DNA from: Pictodentalium vernedei
Taxonomy: Eukaryota > Mollusca > Scaphopoda > Dentaliida > Dentaliidae
DNA: 64,000 nt
Assembly (NCBI GenBank): GCA_031216915.1
Contig: CM062294.1
Location: 27,094,985 to 27,158,984 of the forward strand
Direction: 5' to 3'
Positions within the stretch are counted from its first letter, which is position 1. Every line of letters starts with the position of its first letter. The position numbers were made by a program, and so were the translations under genes. Below, in pieces: positions 9,727 to 23,079 of this stretch. A model generated the notes under the pieces. It searched no databases, had not been told where the DNA came from, and was given only the letters and a program-made list of their open reading frames with translations.

Positions 9727-10382
9727 CCAGGGCTGTTGGTTATTAAAAGCAACAAAAAATTAAAAAGTACATTATAATTTGGACACGCTGCACACTCAAT
9801 TCAGTAGCTCTGTCGATAAAAGCTTGTCGATAATTCATGTGTTAGAAAGTTTTTCACACCTCCTTTACAGCATCTTTACTTTTGAATGGTTATGATTACA
9901 GAACCGTAACAATCGTACAAATTTCTTGTTATTGGGACTGTTTCAAAACCGTCCCAATATCCAGATATTGGTACTGTTTTACTGAGCTGTTCTCATCAAA
10001 ACCGTACTTGGTGTGATTTTATAGGGCTTGTTTTCATGACAGAGAACAAAAGAAATATTAGGTAGCTGTGGATTAAGTCAGATTTTCACGGGCTGGCATT
10101 GTTATTTGGAAAAAAACTGGAGTCAACATTGAGAACACAGTTGACCACGGTCGCAATGTCCATCTATGATGTAACGTGTAGACTTTAGTATAGCGAAGGA
10201 AAGGAGGATGGTTATTTGGGTTTAGTAGCTGGTGTTAGGTTAAATCCTATGGGCTCGCTGTGCAGGGAGAGTAGAAACTGGGATTATAAGGGTGAGAATT
10301 AAGAGAATGCAGACTGGACGGATATTCTTGAGGCACTATGAAAATTAAAATACTCTTGGCTTATAGAAAATGGGACATGGCA
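9727..10382. other. Intron DNA with one short hairpin
   Basis: ATTGGGACTGTTTCAAAACC is followed by its complement GTCCCAAT at about 9930-9958. Nothing else that I can support. Confidence 0.4.
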
Positions 10383-10490
10383 ACCCTTACTTATTCCCAG
10401 TTCCTTGTTCGACATTAGTTATCAGTTACTTATTCCCAGTTTCTTACTCGGTTGATAACGGATGTCGAATAAGGAACTAGGAATATGTTA
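10383..10490. repeat. Hairpin element H2, copy 1
   Basis: TTATTCCCAGTTCCTTGTTC then GACATTAGTTATCA pairs with TTGATAACGGATGTCGAATA then AGGAACTAGGAATA. A single arm of the same family (CCAGTTCCTTATTCGACATT) lies at 25861-25912. Confidence 0.7.
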
Positions 10491-10559
10491 CAGCTGTCAC
10501 GTCCGTTGTTGAAATAAACGTTTAACCATAAATTTTAGAAGGTTCTTAAATAGTGCAAA

Positions 10560-10899
10560 CCAACGACCACCGATATTTTACACTGGTGCTAAATCCCGTG
10601 CTGCACAAATCTATCATTGTAGGCTACGCTTGCACTGTAGCGGTATCAATGCCCACCTCTATGACGACCATCTATCGTCATCCCCACTGTGCCAGTGTGG
10701 TGACCCAGAGACAACTGAACATTTCCTCCTGTATTGTCCAATACATGACGCTGCACGCGACTCAACTATCAATACATTGCCTTTCACATTTGACCTCTCT
10801 ACGCTTCTGTTTGGGTCTGAATGGTTGGACAACTCTAAAAATGCGCTTGTATTCGGAATTGCACAGGATTATATCACATTGAGTGTGCGCTTCCAGTGA
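10560..10899 (+). pseudogene. C-terminal end of a LINE reverse transcriptase (family L-old)
   Basis: The frame ending at 10899 reads IYHCRLRLHCSG, then CQCGDPETTEHFLLYC, a CxC-x7-H-x4-C zinc knuckle typical of the far C-terminus of jockey/CR1-type RT proteins, then STLLFGSEWLDN. The RT catalytic part is missing. Family mates lie at 32782-38600 (interrupted) and 53360-53862. It is a 5'-truncated dead copy in intron 1. Confidence 0.8.
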
Positions 10900-11576
10900 G
10901 TCATTTCCATTTGTAGTTCTTTGGGGAATGATTTATCACCTTCATTTCAAATATTCGTTATTCAAACATTTGTGACTGATGTGATGACTTTCCAGCAAGG
11001 AATATATGTCTTTGGTGTCGACAGTTTGGGAGTCGAGTGTGGCCGCGGCCGTTGTCGGGGCTGGTGGGCTGCTCTCTTCTCGGCGGTGGGTGCCGGGGAG
11101 TGGCATTTGTGATGTGACAGGTGTTGCTCCTCCCGCATCCGTTGTTGGGGGGGGGGGGGGGAGGGGGGCTTGTCGGTCCTGCCGGTGGGCGCGGCTATGC
11201 ACGTTTCTCAAATTGTGGATAGTCCATGCATCTGAAGTGTGAATAATGCAGCGTTATTTTGCATTCTGAGCGTTAGTCCCACAGGACGTCAGGCTACGAC
11301 GGAGCCGTCGTGGGCAATTCGGGCTCCGCACTTGGGCTGTGTTTCCTCGCGTGCATCGATCTAGGAAGTCTAGGGTAAACAAGATGTAGATTTTTTGTGG
11401 CTTTTTATACATTAAATTTGATTGAAAGTTTGTAAATATTAGATGCACGTGCGTTAATGGCGGCTCAGGTGTGGATCCCGGGTGAGTCCGCTTTAATGAC
11501 ACCGCTAGCAGCACATTCTCTGAGGTTGCGTATAATAACTCTCATTTGTCGGGTGTGCGTTGAGCTCAGTTTGGTT

Positions 11577-11578
<2 letters not shown>
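10900..11578. other. Intron DNA with a G tract
   Basis: There is a G homopolymer at about 11146-11166 inside a GC-rich patch (11030-11200). Frames open on both strands there carry no recognisable domain. Confidence 0.45.
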
Positions 11579-11634
<56 letters not shown>

Positions 11635-11665
11635 CTCTCTCTCTCTCACTCCCCCTCTTTCTCTC
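11579..11665. repeat. CT dinucleotide microsatellite
   Basis: Nearly pure CT repeat over about 85 bases, with pyrimidine-rich continuation to about 11680. Confidence 0.95.
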
Positions 11666-11680
11666 TTCTCTCTTTTTGTA

Positions 11681-12007
11681 TACCTCCATTTCATGTTTAA
11701 ACAATATTTTACATAGTGCAAGCAACTACCTGCAATTTTTTTCAGATTTTCTTGGGAGACAGCTTAACATAAGCTTATAGCTTACTGCTGAATCGCACCC
11801 ATACAACTTGTATATCAACTATGTTGAAATACCTTTATGCATACACCTGTATTACAAGTCTCAATGAACATTGTGCAATTATCATTTACCTGTATGTATA
11901 ATATTATAATTCATGAATAAATATTGTTTAAACTAAACGTTTAGTGCATCCTGGTCATTATACTGCGTTCCCAGTCTCATGTCCGTTTCAGATTACTCAA
12001 TTAATAC
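11681..12007. other. Unique DNA left of the satellite
   Basis: AT-rich with no feature I can support. The first recognisable monomer begins at about 12008. Confidence 0.4.
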
Positions 12008-15000
12008 AAGTCTATATACTCCCAACCAGACAGCCCATATAATCTACAAAGTGCAGACCCCACACTGTCTTTCTTAAATCCATACACTCCAAACCAGACA
12101 GCCCACAGAATCGACAAAGTACAGACTCCACACTGTCTGTCTTAAGTCTATATACTCCAAAACCAGACAGCCCACAAAATCTACAAACTACAGACCCCAC
12201 ACTGTCTGTCTTAAGTCTATAAACTCCAAACCAGACAGCCCACAGAATCTACAAACTACAGACCCCACACTGTCTGTCTCAAGTCTATATACTCCAAACC
12301 AGACAGCCCAATAATCTACAAACTACAGACCCCACACTGTCTGTCTCAAGTCTATATACTCCCAACCAGACAGCCCACAGAATCTACAAATCACAGACCC
12401 CACATTGTCTGTCGTAAGTCTATATACTCCCAACCAGACAGCCCACAGAATCTACAAAACACAAACCCCACACTGTCTGTCTTAAGTCTATATACTCCAA
12501 ACCAGACAGTCCACACAATCTACAAAACACAGACCCCACACAGTCTGTCTTAAGTCTATATGCTCCCAACCAGACAGTCCATATAATCTACAAAACACAG
12601 ACCCCACACTGTCTGTCTTAAGTCTATATACTCCCAACCTTGACAGCCCACATAATCTACAAAACACAAATCCCACATTGTCTATCTTAGGTCTATATGC
12701 TCCCAACCAGACAGTCCATATAATCTACAAAACACAGACCCCACACTGTCTGTCTTAAGTCTATATACTCCCAACCAGACAGCCCACGTAATCTACAAAA
12801 CACAAACCCCACACTGTCTGTCTTAAGTCTATATACTCCCAACCAGACAGCCCACATAATCTACAACACACAAATCCCACACTGTCCATCTTAAATCTAT
12901 ATACTCCCAACCAGATAGCCCACGTAATCTACAAAACACAAATCGCACACTGTCTGTCTTAAGTCTATATACTCCCAACCAGACAGCCCACGTAATCTAC
13001 AAAACACAAATCCCACACTGTCTGTCTTAAGTCTATATACTCCCTACCAGACAGCCCACATAATCTACAAAGCACAGACCCCCACACTGTCTGTCTTAAG
13101 TCTATATGTTCCCAACCAGAGAGCCCACATATCTACAAATCCCAGACCCCACATTGTCTGTCTTAAGTATATATACTCCCAACCAGACAGCTCACAGAAT
13201 CTACAAAGCACAAACCCCACACTGTCTGTCTTAAGTGTATATACTCCCAACCAGACAGCCCACAGAATCAACAAAGCACAGTCCTCACATTGTCTGTCTT
13301 AAGTCTATATACTCCCAACCAGACAGCCCACAGAATCTACAAAACACAGACCCCACACTGTCTGTCTTAAGACTATATACTCCAACCAGACAGCCCACAG
13401 AATCTACAAAACACAGACCCCACACTGTCTGTCTTAAGTCTATATACTCCCAACCAGACAGCCCACATAATCTACAAAACACAGACCCCACACTGTCTGT
13501 CTTAAGTCTATATACTCCCAACCTTGACAGCCCACATAATCTACAAAACACAAATCCCACATTGTCTATCTTAGGTCTATATGCTCCCAACCAGACAGTC
13601 CATATAATCTACAAAACACAGACCTCACACTGTCTGTCTTAAGTCTATATACTCCCAACCAGACAGCCCACGTAATCTACAAAACACAAACCCCACACTG
13701 TCTGTCTTAAGTCTATATACTCACAACCAGACAGCCCACATAATCTACAACACACAAATCCCACACTGTCCGTCTTAAATCTATATACTCCCAACCAGAT
13801 AGCCCACGTAATCTACAAAACACAAATCGCACACTGTCTGTCTTAAGTCTATATACTCCCAACCAGACAGCCCACGTAATCTACAAAACACAAATCCCAC
13901 ACTGTCTGTCTTAAGTCTATATACTCCCTACCAGACAGCCCACATAATCTACAAAGCACAGACCCCCACACTGTCTGTCTTAAGTCTATATGTTCCCAAC
14001 CAGAGAGCCCACATATCTACAAATCCCAGACCCCACATTGTCTGTCTTAAGTATATATACTCCCAACCAGACAGCTCACAGAATCTACAAAGCACAAACC
14101 CCACACTGTCTGTCTTAAGTGTATATACTCCCAACCAGACAGCCCACAGAATCAACAAAGCACAGTCCTCACATTGTCTGTCTTAAGTCTATATACTCCC
14201 AACCAGACAGCCCACAGAATCTACAAAACACAGACCCCACACTGTCTGTCTTAAGACTATATACTCCAACCAGACAGCCCACAGAATCTACAAAACACAG
14301 ACCCCACACTGTCTGTCTTAAGTCTATATACTCCCAACCAGACAGCCCACATAATCTACAAAACACAGACCCCACACTGTCTGTCTTAAGTCTATATACT
14401 CCCAACCAGACAGCCCACAGAATCTACAAAGCACAGACCCCACACTGTCTGTCTTAAGTCTATATACTCCCAACCAGACAGCCCACAGAATCTACAAAGC
14501 ACAGACCTCACACTGTCTGTCTTAAGTCTATATACTCCCAACCAGACAGCCCACAAAAGTTACAAAGCACAGACCCCACACTGTCTGTCTTAAGTCTATA
14601 TACTTCCAAACAGACAGCCCACATAATCTACAAAGCACAGACCCCACACTGTCTGTCTTAAGTCTATATACTCCCAACCAGTCAGACCACAGACTCTACA
14701 AAACACAGACCCCACACTGTCTGTCTTAAGTCTATATACTCCCAACCAGACAGCCCACAGAATCTACAAAGCACAGACCCCACATTGTCTGTCTTAAGTC
14801 TATATACTCCCAACCAGACAGCTCACAGAATCTACAAAGCACAGACCCCACACTGTCTGTCTTAAGTCTATATACTCCAACCAGACAGCCCACAGAATCT
14901 ACAAACCACAGACCCCACACTGTCTGTCTTAAGTCTATATACTCCCAACCAGACAGCCCACAGAATCTACAAAACACAGACCCCACACTGTCTGTCTTAA

Positions 15001-18000
15001 GTCTATATACTCCCAACCAGACAGCCCACAGAATCTACAAAGAACAGACCCCACACTGTCTGTCGTAAGTCTATATACTCCCAACCAGACAGCCCACATA
15101 ATCTACAAAGCACAGACCCCACACTGTCTGTCTTAAGTCTATATACGCCCAACCAGACAGCCCACAGAATCTAAAAAGCACAGACCCCACACTGTCTGTC
15201 TTAAGTCTATATACTCCCATCCAGACAGCCCACAGAATCTACAAAACACAGACCCCACACTGTCTGTCTTAAGTCTATATACTCCCAACCTTGACAGCCC
15301 ACATAATCTACAAAACACAAATCCCACATTGTCTATCTTAGGTCTATATGCTCCCAACCAGACAGTCCATATAATCTACAAAACACAGACCCCACACTGT
15401 CTGTCTTAAGTCTATATACTCCCAACCAGACAGCCCACGTAATCTACAAAACACAAACCCCACACTGTCTGTCTTAAGTCTATATACTCCCAACCAGACA
15501 GCCCACATAATCTACAACACACAAATCCCACACTGTCCGTCTTAAATCTATATACTCCCAACCAGATAGCCTACGTAATCTACAAAACACAAATCGCACA
15601 CCGTCTGTCTTAAGTCTATATACTCCCAACCAGACAGCCCACGTAATCTACAAAACACAAATCCCACACTGTCTGTCTTAAGTCTATATACTCCCTACCA
15701 GATAGCCCACATAATCTACAAAGCACAGACCCCCACACTGTCTGTCTTAAGTCTATATGTTCCCAACCAGACAGCCCACATATCTACAAATCCCAGACCC
15801 CACATTGTCTGTCTTAAGTATATATACTCCCAACCAGACAGCCCACAGAATCTACAAAGCACAGACCTCACACTGTCTGTCTTAAGTCTATATACTCCCA
15901 ACCAGACAGCCCACAAAAGTTACAAAGCACAGACCCCACACTGTCTGTCTTAAGTCTATATACTTCCAAACAGACAGCCCACATAATCTACAAAGCACTG
16001 ACCCCACACTGTCTGTCTAAAGTCTATATACTCCCAACCAGACAGACCACAGAATCTACAAAACACAGACCCCACACTGTCTGTCTTAAGTCTATATACT
16101 CCCAACCAGACAGCCCACAGAATCTACAAAGCACAGACCCCACACTGTCTGTCGTAAGTCTATATACTCCCAACCAGACAGCCCACATAATCTGCAAAGC
16201 ACAGACCCCACACTGTCTGTCTTAAGTCTATATACTCCCAACCAGACAGCCCACAGAATCTAAAAAGCACAGACCCCACACTGTCTGTCTTAAGTCTATA
16301 TACTCCCAACCAGACAGCCCACAGAATCTACAAAACACAGACCCCACACTGTCTGTCTTAAGTCTATATACTCCCAACCAGACAGCCCACAGAATCTACA
16401 AAGCACAGACCCCACACTGTCTGAGTTAAGTCTATATACTCCCAACCAGACAGCCCACAGAATCTACAAAACACAGACCCCACACTGTCTGTCTTAAGTC
16501 TATATACTCCCAACCAGACAGCCCACAGAATCTACAAAACACAGACCCCACACTGTCTGTCGCAAGTCTATATACTCCCAACCAGACAGCCCACAGAATC
16601 TACAAAGCACAGACCCCACACTGTCTGTCTTAAGTCTATATACTCCCAACCAGACAGCCCACAGAATCTACAAAGCACAGACCCCACACTGTCTGTTGTA
16701 AGTCTATATACTCCCAACCCGATAGCCCACAGAATCTACAAAACACAGACCCCACACTGTCTGTCTTAAGTCTATATACTCCCAACCAGACAGCCCACAG
16801 AATCTACAAAGCACAGACCCCAAACTGTCTGTCGTAAGTCTATATACTCCCAACCAGACAGCCCACAAAATCTACAAAGCACAGACCCCACACTGTCTGT
16901 CGTAAGTCTATATACTCTCAACCAGGCAGCCCACAGAATCTACAAAGCACAGACCCCACACTGTCTGTCTTAAGTCTTTATACTCCAACCAGACAGCCCA
17001 CAGAATCTACAAAGCACAGACCCCACACTGTCTGTCGTAAGTCTATATACTCCCAACCAGACAGCCCACAGAATCTACAAAACACAGACCCCACACTGTC
17101 TGTCTTAAGTCTATATATACTCCCAACCAGACAGCCCACAAAATCTACAAAGCACAGACCCCACACTGTCTGTCGTAAGTCTATATACTCCCAACCAGAC
17201 AGCCCACAGAATCTACAAAGCACAGACCCCACACTGCCTGTCGTAAATCTATATACTTCCAACCAGACAGCTCACAGAATCTACAAAGCACAGACCCCAC
17301 ACTGTCTGTCTTAAGTCTATATACTCCCAACCAGACAGCCCACAGAATCTACAAAACACAGACCTCACACTGTCTGTCTTAAGTCTATATACTCCCAACC
17401 AGACAGCCCACAGAATCTACAAAACACAGACCTCACACTGTCTGTCTTAAGTCTATATACTCCCAACCAGACAGCCCACAGAATCTACAAAGCACAGACC
17501 CCACACTGTCTGTCCTAAGTCTATATACTCCCAACCAGACAGCCCACAGAATCTACAAAACACAGACCTCACACTGTCTGTCTTAAGTCTATATACTCCC
17601 AACCAGACAGCCCACAAACGTTACAAAGCACAGACCCCACACTGTCTGTCTTAAGTCTATATACTCCCAACCAGACAGCGCACAGAATCTACAAAGCACA
17701 GACCCCACACTGTCTGTCTTAAGTCTATATACTCCCAACCAGACAGCCCACAGAATCTACAAAGCACAGACCCCACACTGTCTGTCTTAAGTCTATATAC
17801 TTCCAAACAGACAGCCCACATAATCAACAAAGCACAGACCCCACACTGTCTGTCTTAAGTCTATATACTCCCAACCAGACAGCCCACATAATCTACAAAG
17901 CACAGACCCCACACTGTCTATCTTAAGTCTATATACTCCAACCAGACAGCCCACAGAATCTACAAAACACAGACCCCACACTCACTGTCTTAAGTCTATA

Positions 18001-21000
18001 TACTTCCAAACAGACAGCCCACATAATCTACAAAGCACAGACCCCACACTGTCTGTCTTAAATCTATATACTCCCAACCAGACAGCCCACATAATCTACA
18101 AAGAACACACCCCACACTGTCTGTCTTAAGTCTATATACTCCAACCAGACAGCCCACAGAATCTACAAAACACAGACCCCACACTGTCTGTCTTAAGTCT
18201 ATATACTCCCAAACAGACAGCCCACAGAATCTACAAAGCACAGACCCCACACTGCCTGTCTTACGTCTATATACTTCCAAACAGACAGCCCACATAATCT
18301 ACAAAGCACAGACCCCACACTGTCTGTCTTAAGTCTATATACTCCCAACCAGACAGCCCACAGAATCTACAAAGCACAGACCCCACACTGTCTGTCTTAA
18401 GTCTATATCCTCCCAACCAGACAGCCCACAGAATCTACAAAGCACAGACCCCACACGTTCTGTCTTAAGTCTATATACTTCCAAACAGACAGCCCACAGA
18501 ATCTACAAAACACAGACCCCACACTGTCTGTCTTAAGTCTATATACTCCCAACCAGACAGCCCACAGAATCTACAAAACACAGACCCCACACTGTCTGTC
18601 TTAAGTCTATATACTCCCAACCAGACAGCCCACAGAATCTACAAAGCACAGACCCCACACTGTCTGTCTTAAGTCTATATACTTCCAAACAGACAGCCCA
18701 CATAATCTACAAAGCACAGACCCCACACTGTCTGTCTTAAGTCTATATACTCCCAACCAGACAGCCCACAGAATCTACAAAGCACAGACCCCACACTGTC
18801 TGTCTTAAGTACATATACTTCCAAACAGACAGCCCACATAATCTACAAAGCACAGACCCCACACTGTCTGTCTTAAGTCTATATACTCCCAACCAGACAG
18901 CCCACATAATCTACAAAGCACAGACCCCACACTGTCTATCTTAAGTCTATATACTCCAACCAGACAGCCCACAGAATCTACAAAGCACAGACCCCAAACT
19001 GTCTGTCTCAAATCTATATACTCCAACCAGACAGCCCACAGAATCTACAAAACACAAACCCCACACTGTCTGTCTTAAGTCTACATACTCCAACCAGACA
19101 GCCCACAGAATCTACAAAGCACAGACCCCACATTGTCTGTCTTAAGTCTATATACTCCCAACCAGACAGCCCGCAGAATCTACAAAGCACAGCCCCCACA
19201 CTGTCTGTCTTAAGTCTATATACTCCCAACCAGACAGCCCACAGAATCTACAAAGCACAGACCCCACATTGTCTGTCCTAAGTCTATATACTCCCAACCT
19301 GACAACCCACAGAATCTACAAAGCACAGACCCCACACTTTCTGTCTTAAGTCGATATGCTCCCAACCAGCCAACCCACAGAATCTACAAAGCACAGACCC
19401 CACACTGTCTGTCTTTAGTCTATATACTCCCATTCAAACAGTCCACATAATCTGCAAAGCACAGATCCCACACTGTATGTCTTAAGTCTATATACTCCCA
19501 ACCAGACAGTCCACAGAATCAACAAAACACAAACCCCACACTGTCTGTCTCAAATCTTTATACTCCAACCAGACAGCCCACAGAATCTACAAAACACAAA
19601 CCCCACACTGTCTGTCTTAAGTCTATATACTCCAACCAGACAGCCCACAGAATCTACAAAGCACAGACCCCACATTGTCTGTCTTAAGTCTATATACTCC
19701 CAACCAGACAGCCCGCAGAATCTACAAAGCACAGCCCCCACACTGTCTGTCTTAAGTCTATATACTCCCAACCAGACAGCCCACAGAATCTACAAAGCTC
19801 AGACCCCACATTGTCTGTCCTAAGTCTATATACTCCCAACCTGACAACCCACAGAATCTACAAAGCGCAGACCCCACACTTTCTGTCTTAAGTCGATATG
19901 CTCCCAACCAGCCAACCCACTGAATCTACAAAGCACAGACCCCACACTGTCTGTCTTTAGTCTATATACTCCCATTCAAACAGCCCACAGAATCTACAAA
20001 GCACAGACCCCACATTGTCTGTCTTAAGTCTATATACTCCCAACCAGACAGCAGGCAGAATCTACAAAGCACAGCCCCCACACTGTCTGTCTTAAGTCTA
20101 TATACTTCCAACCAGACAGCTCACAGAATCTACAAAGCACAGACCCCACATTGTCTGTCCTAAGTCTATATACTCCCAACCTGACAACCCACAGAATCTA
20201 TAAAGCACAGACCCCACATTGTCTGTCTTAAGTCTATATACTCCCAACCAGACAGCCCACAGAATCTACAAAGCACAGACCCCACACTGTCTGTCTTAAG
20301 TCTATATACTCCAACCAGACAGCCCACAGAATCTACAAAGCACAGACCCCACATTGTCTGTCTTAAGTCTATATACTCCCAACCAGACAGCCCACATAAT
20401 CTACAAAGCACAGACCCCACACTGTCTGTCTTAAGTCTATATACTCCAACCAGACAGCCCACAGAATCTGCAAACCACAGGCCCCACACTGTCTGTCTTA
20501 AGTCTATATACTTCCAACCAGACAGCCCACATAATCTACAAAGTACAGACCCCACACTGTCTGTCTTAAGTCTATATACTCCCAACCAGACAGCCCACAT
20601 AATCTACAAAGCACATACCCCACACTGTCTGTCTTAAGTCTATATACTCCAACCAGACAGCCCACAGAATCTAGAAAGCACAGGCCCCACACTGTCTGTC
20701 TTAAGTCTATATACTCCAACCAGACAGCCCACAGAATCTACAAAGCACAGACCCCACACTGTCTGTCTTAAGTCTATATACTCCAACCAGACAGCCCACG
20801 GAATCTACAAAGCACAGACCCCACACTGTCTGTCTTAAGTCTATATACTCCAACCAGACAGCCCACAGAATCTACAAAGCACAGGCCCCACACTGTCTGT
20901 CTTAAGTCTATATACTCCCAACCAGACAGCCCACAGAATCTACAAAGCACAGACCCCACACTGTCTGTCTTAAGTCTATTTACTCCAACCAGACAGCCTA

Positions 21001-21728
21001 CAGAATCTACAAAGCACAGACCCCACACTGTCTGTCTTAAGTCTATATACTCCCAACCAGACAGCCCACAGAATCTACAAAACACAGACCCCACACTGTC
21101 TGTCTTAAGTCTATATACTCCCAACCAGACAGCCCACAGAATCTACAAAACACAGACCCCACACGGTCTGTCTTAGGTCTATATACTCCCAACCAGACAG
21201 CCCACAGAATCTACAAAGCACAGACCCCACACTGTCTGTCTTAAGTCTATATACTCCAACCAGACAGCCCACATAATATATAAAGCACAGACCCCACCCA
21301 GTCTGTCTTAAGTCTATATACTCCCATCCAGACAGCCCACATAATATATAAAGCACAGACCCCACACTGTCTGTCTTAAATCTTTATACTCCCATCCAGA
21401 CAGCCCACAGAATCTACAAAACACAAATCCCACACCGTCTGTCTTAAGTCTATATACTCCCAACCAGACAGCCCACAGAATCTACAAAACACAGACCCCA
21501 CACTGTCTGTCTTTAGTCTATATACTCCAACCAGACAGCCCGCATAATCTACAAAGCACAGACCCCCACACTGTCTGTCTTAAGTCTATATACTCCCATC
21601 CAGACAGCCCACGTAATCTACAAAGCACAGACCCCACACTGTCTGTCGTAAGTCTATATACTCCCAACCAGACAGCCCACATAATATATAAAGCACAGAC
21701 CCCACGCTGTCTGTCGTAAGTCTATATA
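12008..21728. repeat. 68-bp satellite array, about 143 copies, with higher-order structure
   Basis: An uninterrupted direct array of about 9.7 kb. The monomer reads AGTCTATATACTCCCAACCA, GACAGCCCACAGAATCTACA, AAGCACAGACCCCACACTGT, CTGTCTTA (68 bases). Variants include ACATAATC, ACGTAATC, CTCCAACC and AAAACACAAATCCC. Diagnostic variants recur together: a block starting near 12639 reappears at 13523 (884 bases, 13 monomers) and about 1767 bases later at 15290. Another pair lies near 19014 and 19550. Because 68 is not a multiple of 3, three-monomer frames stay open by chance on both strands; these are not genes. The array lies in intron 1 and has no insertions. Confidence 0.97.
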
Positions 21729-21827
21729 CTTAAATAATAATTGTCCAGGTTCGCCCACACTTTAAGCTCTCACCGCCGCCTATATAATACCAACTGACAA
21801 ATATTCCAGATATATCATCAAGGCATA

Positions 21828-21957
21828 TACTCTAAAATCGGTTGTGTTAAAAACGAACCAGAATCGACTGGGTTGAGTGAATGTGAACCCAGTTGGGTTC
21901 ATATTCACTCAGCTCAGTTGATTTGGGTTAATTGTTAACCCAGCTACTTTTAGAGTG
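21828..21957. mobile_element. TA-flanked foldback MITE, copy 2
   Basis: TA at 21826-21827 and 21958-21959. Ends are TACTCTAAAATCGGTTGTGT and AGCTACTTTTAGAGTG, with centre GTGAACCCAGTTGGGTTCAT. Same family as 6120-6253, about 100 bases beyond the satellite edge. Confidence 0.82.
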
Positions 21958-22926
21958 TACCCCCATCCACCCTATCCACAGCCGGTCATGTTTACGACGG
22001 CTCTAATTCCGTCTGGTAAAGAGCATGGTCGTGACAGAAGCTTCGTTGATGCAATGAATGATGAAAAAGATGATTTCATTTCTCTGCGTGAGATTATGAA
22101 AGCGGATGGACGAGTGACACCAGTGAAGAAGGTTTTCGAAGGATTTCATATCTTGTTCTATCACTGAACGAATACCATTGGTTGTCGTCGCACGCTACGT
22201 ATCCTTCACTTTCGGCACCTCTACAACAGACCCAACTGGACGTTATCACCAGTTTTTCGTCGTATGTTCATATATGGCATAATTATGTGCTGTGTACAAA
22301 GTGAATAATAACTGGTATTAGTGGGCGTTGTCGCTAATTGGTTAGAGCCTCCTTGGACTTTAAATCGAAAAGACATCCTGTCCCCCGAGTAGCTTTACCC
22401 ATCCTGTCCGCATTAAATGACCTCGCCAGGGGATGTCTTCTTGCCGTGGGCCGCACTCAAGGTGAATAATGGATTGAAGCAAATTTATATAACTCTTTTA
22501 CTAGATCTGCCCAATTTAGGTCGCTTCATTTGCAGCACACAGTCATAAGGCCCCAAGCAGAAAGTCATCCACAAGAAAGCACTTTAACTGCCAAGTCTAG
22601 CACAACCCTCACATAGTAAATTCTCTGTAACCGATGAGATGATTTTTATAAGAACGTCAACAGTCTGGGCCCGTAAACAGTATTGCAAAACATTCCTTAG
22701 GGAGATGACTGGAAGACAGCCAATCTGGCTATGTCATCTCCCAGTAGTATACAAAATGTTATATATTAATTGAACTATGTGATTGTAACCATTGTACTTC
22801 ATGTACATGAGTAAGACAATTAATCCCGTGGTGTTGCTTTTGAAGTCCTTATTTTGACTTTAATCACTTTAAACTGCAGCAGGATGATTTAGATACTTTT
22901 ACAAGTTACATCCCAAGAACCTTGTC
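21958..22926. other. Intron DNA with a possible tRNA-like SINE head
   Basis: Near 22325-22400, GTCGCTAATTGGTTAGAGCC resembles a tRNA A box, but no convincing B box or tail follows, so I do not call a SINE. A short hairpin GGGAGATGACTGG / GTCATCTCCC is at about 22700-22742. The rest is unassigned. Confidence 0.35.
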
Positions 22927-23016
22927 AGTTGTTTCTAGGCAAGTCTTGGCTGCCTGTATAGGCAGTCGTGTCTAGTGAAGCCTATATAAGCAGCCAAGGC
23001 TTGCCGAGAAACAACT
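22927..23016. repeat. Hairpin, about 90 bp
   Basis: AGTTGTTTCTAGGCAAGTCT then TGGCTGCC pairs with CAGCCAAGGCTTGCCGAGAA then ACAACT, with an inner TATAGGCAG loop region. Confidence 0.75.
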
Positions 23017-23079
23017 GTAAAGCCACATGATGTGGACTGTCGAAATGTAGCAAAATGCATAAATATCTTCAGCATCTAA

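Noticed and set aside
12012-21365. Many 60-144-codon frames on minus and plus reading repeated LRQTVWGLCFVD / YRLKTDSVG or QPDSPQNLQNTDPT
   Set aside because: They are the 68-bp satellite translated; three monomers (204 bases) keep frame by arithmetic. No start context, splice sites or selection signal.
12008-21728. CRISPR array (regular repeats)
   Set aside because: There are no unique spacers; the 68-bp unit is contiguous, and the context is animal DNA.
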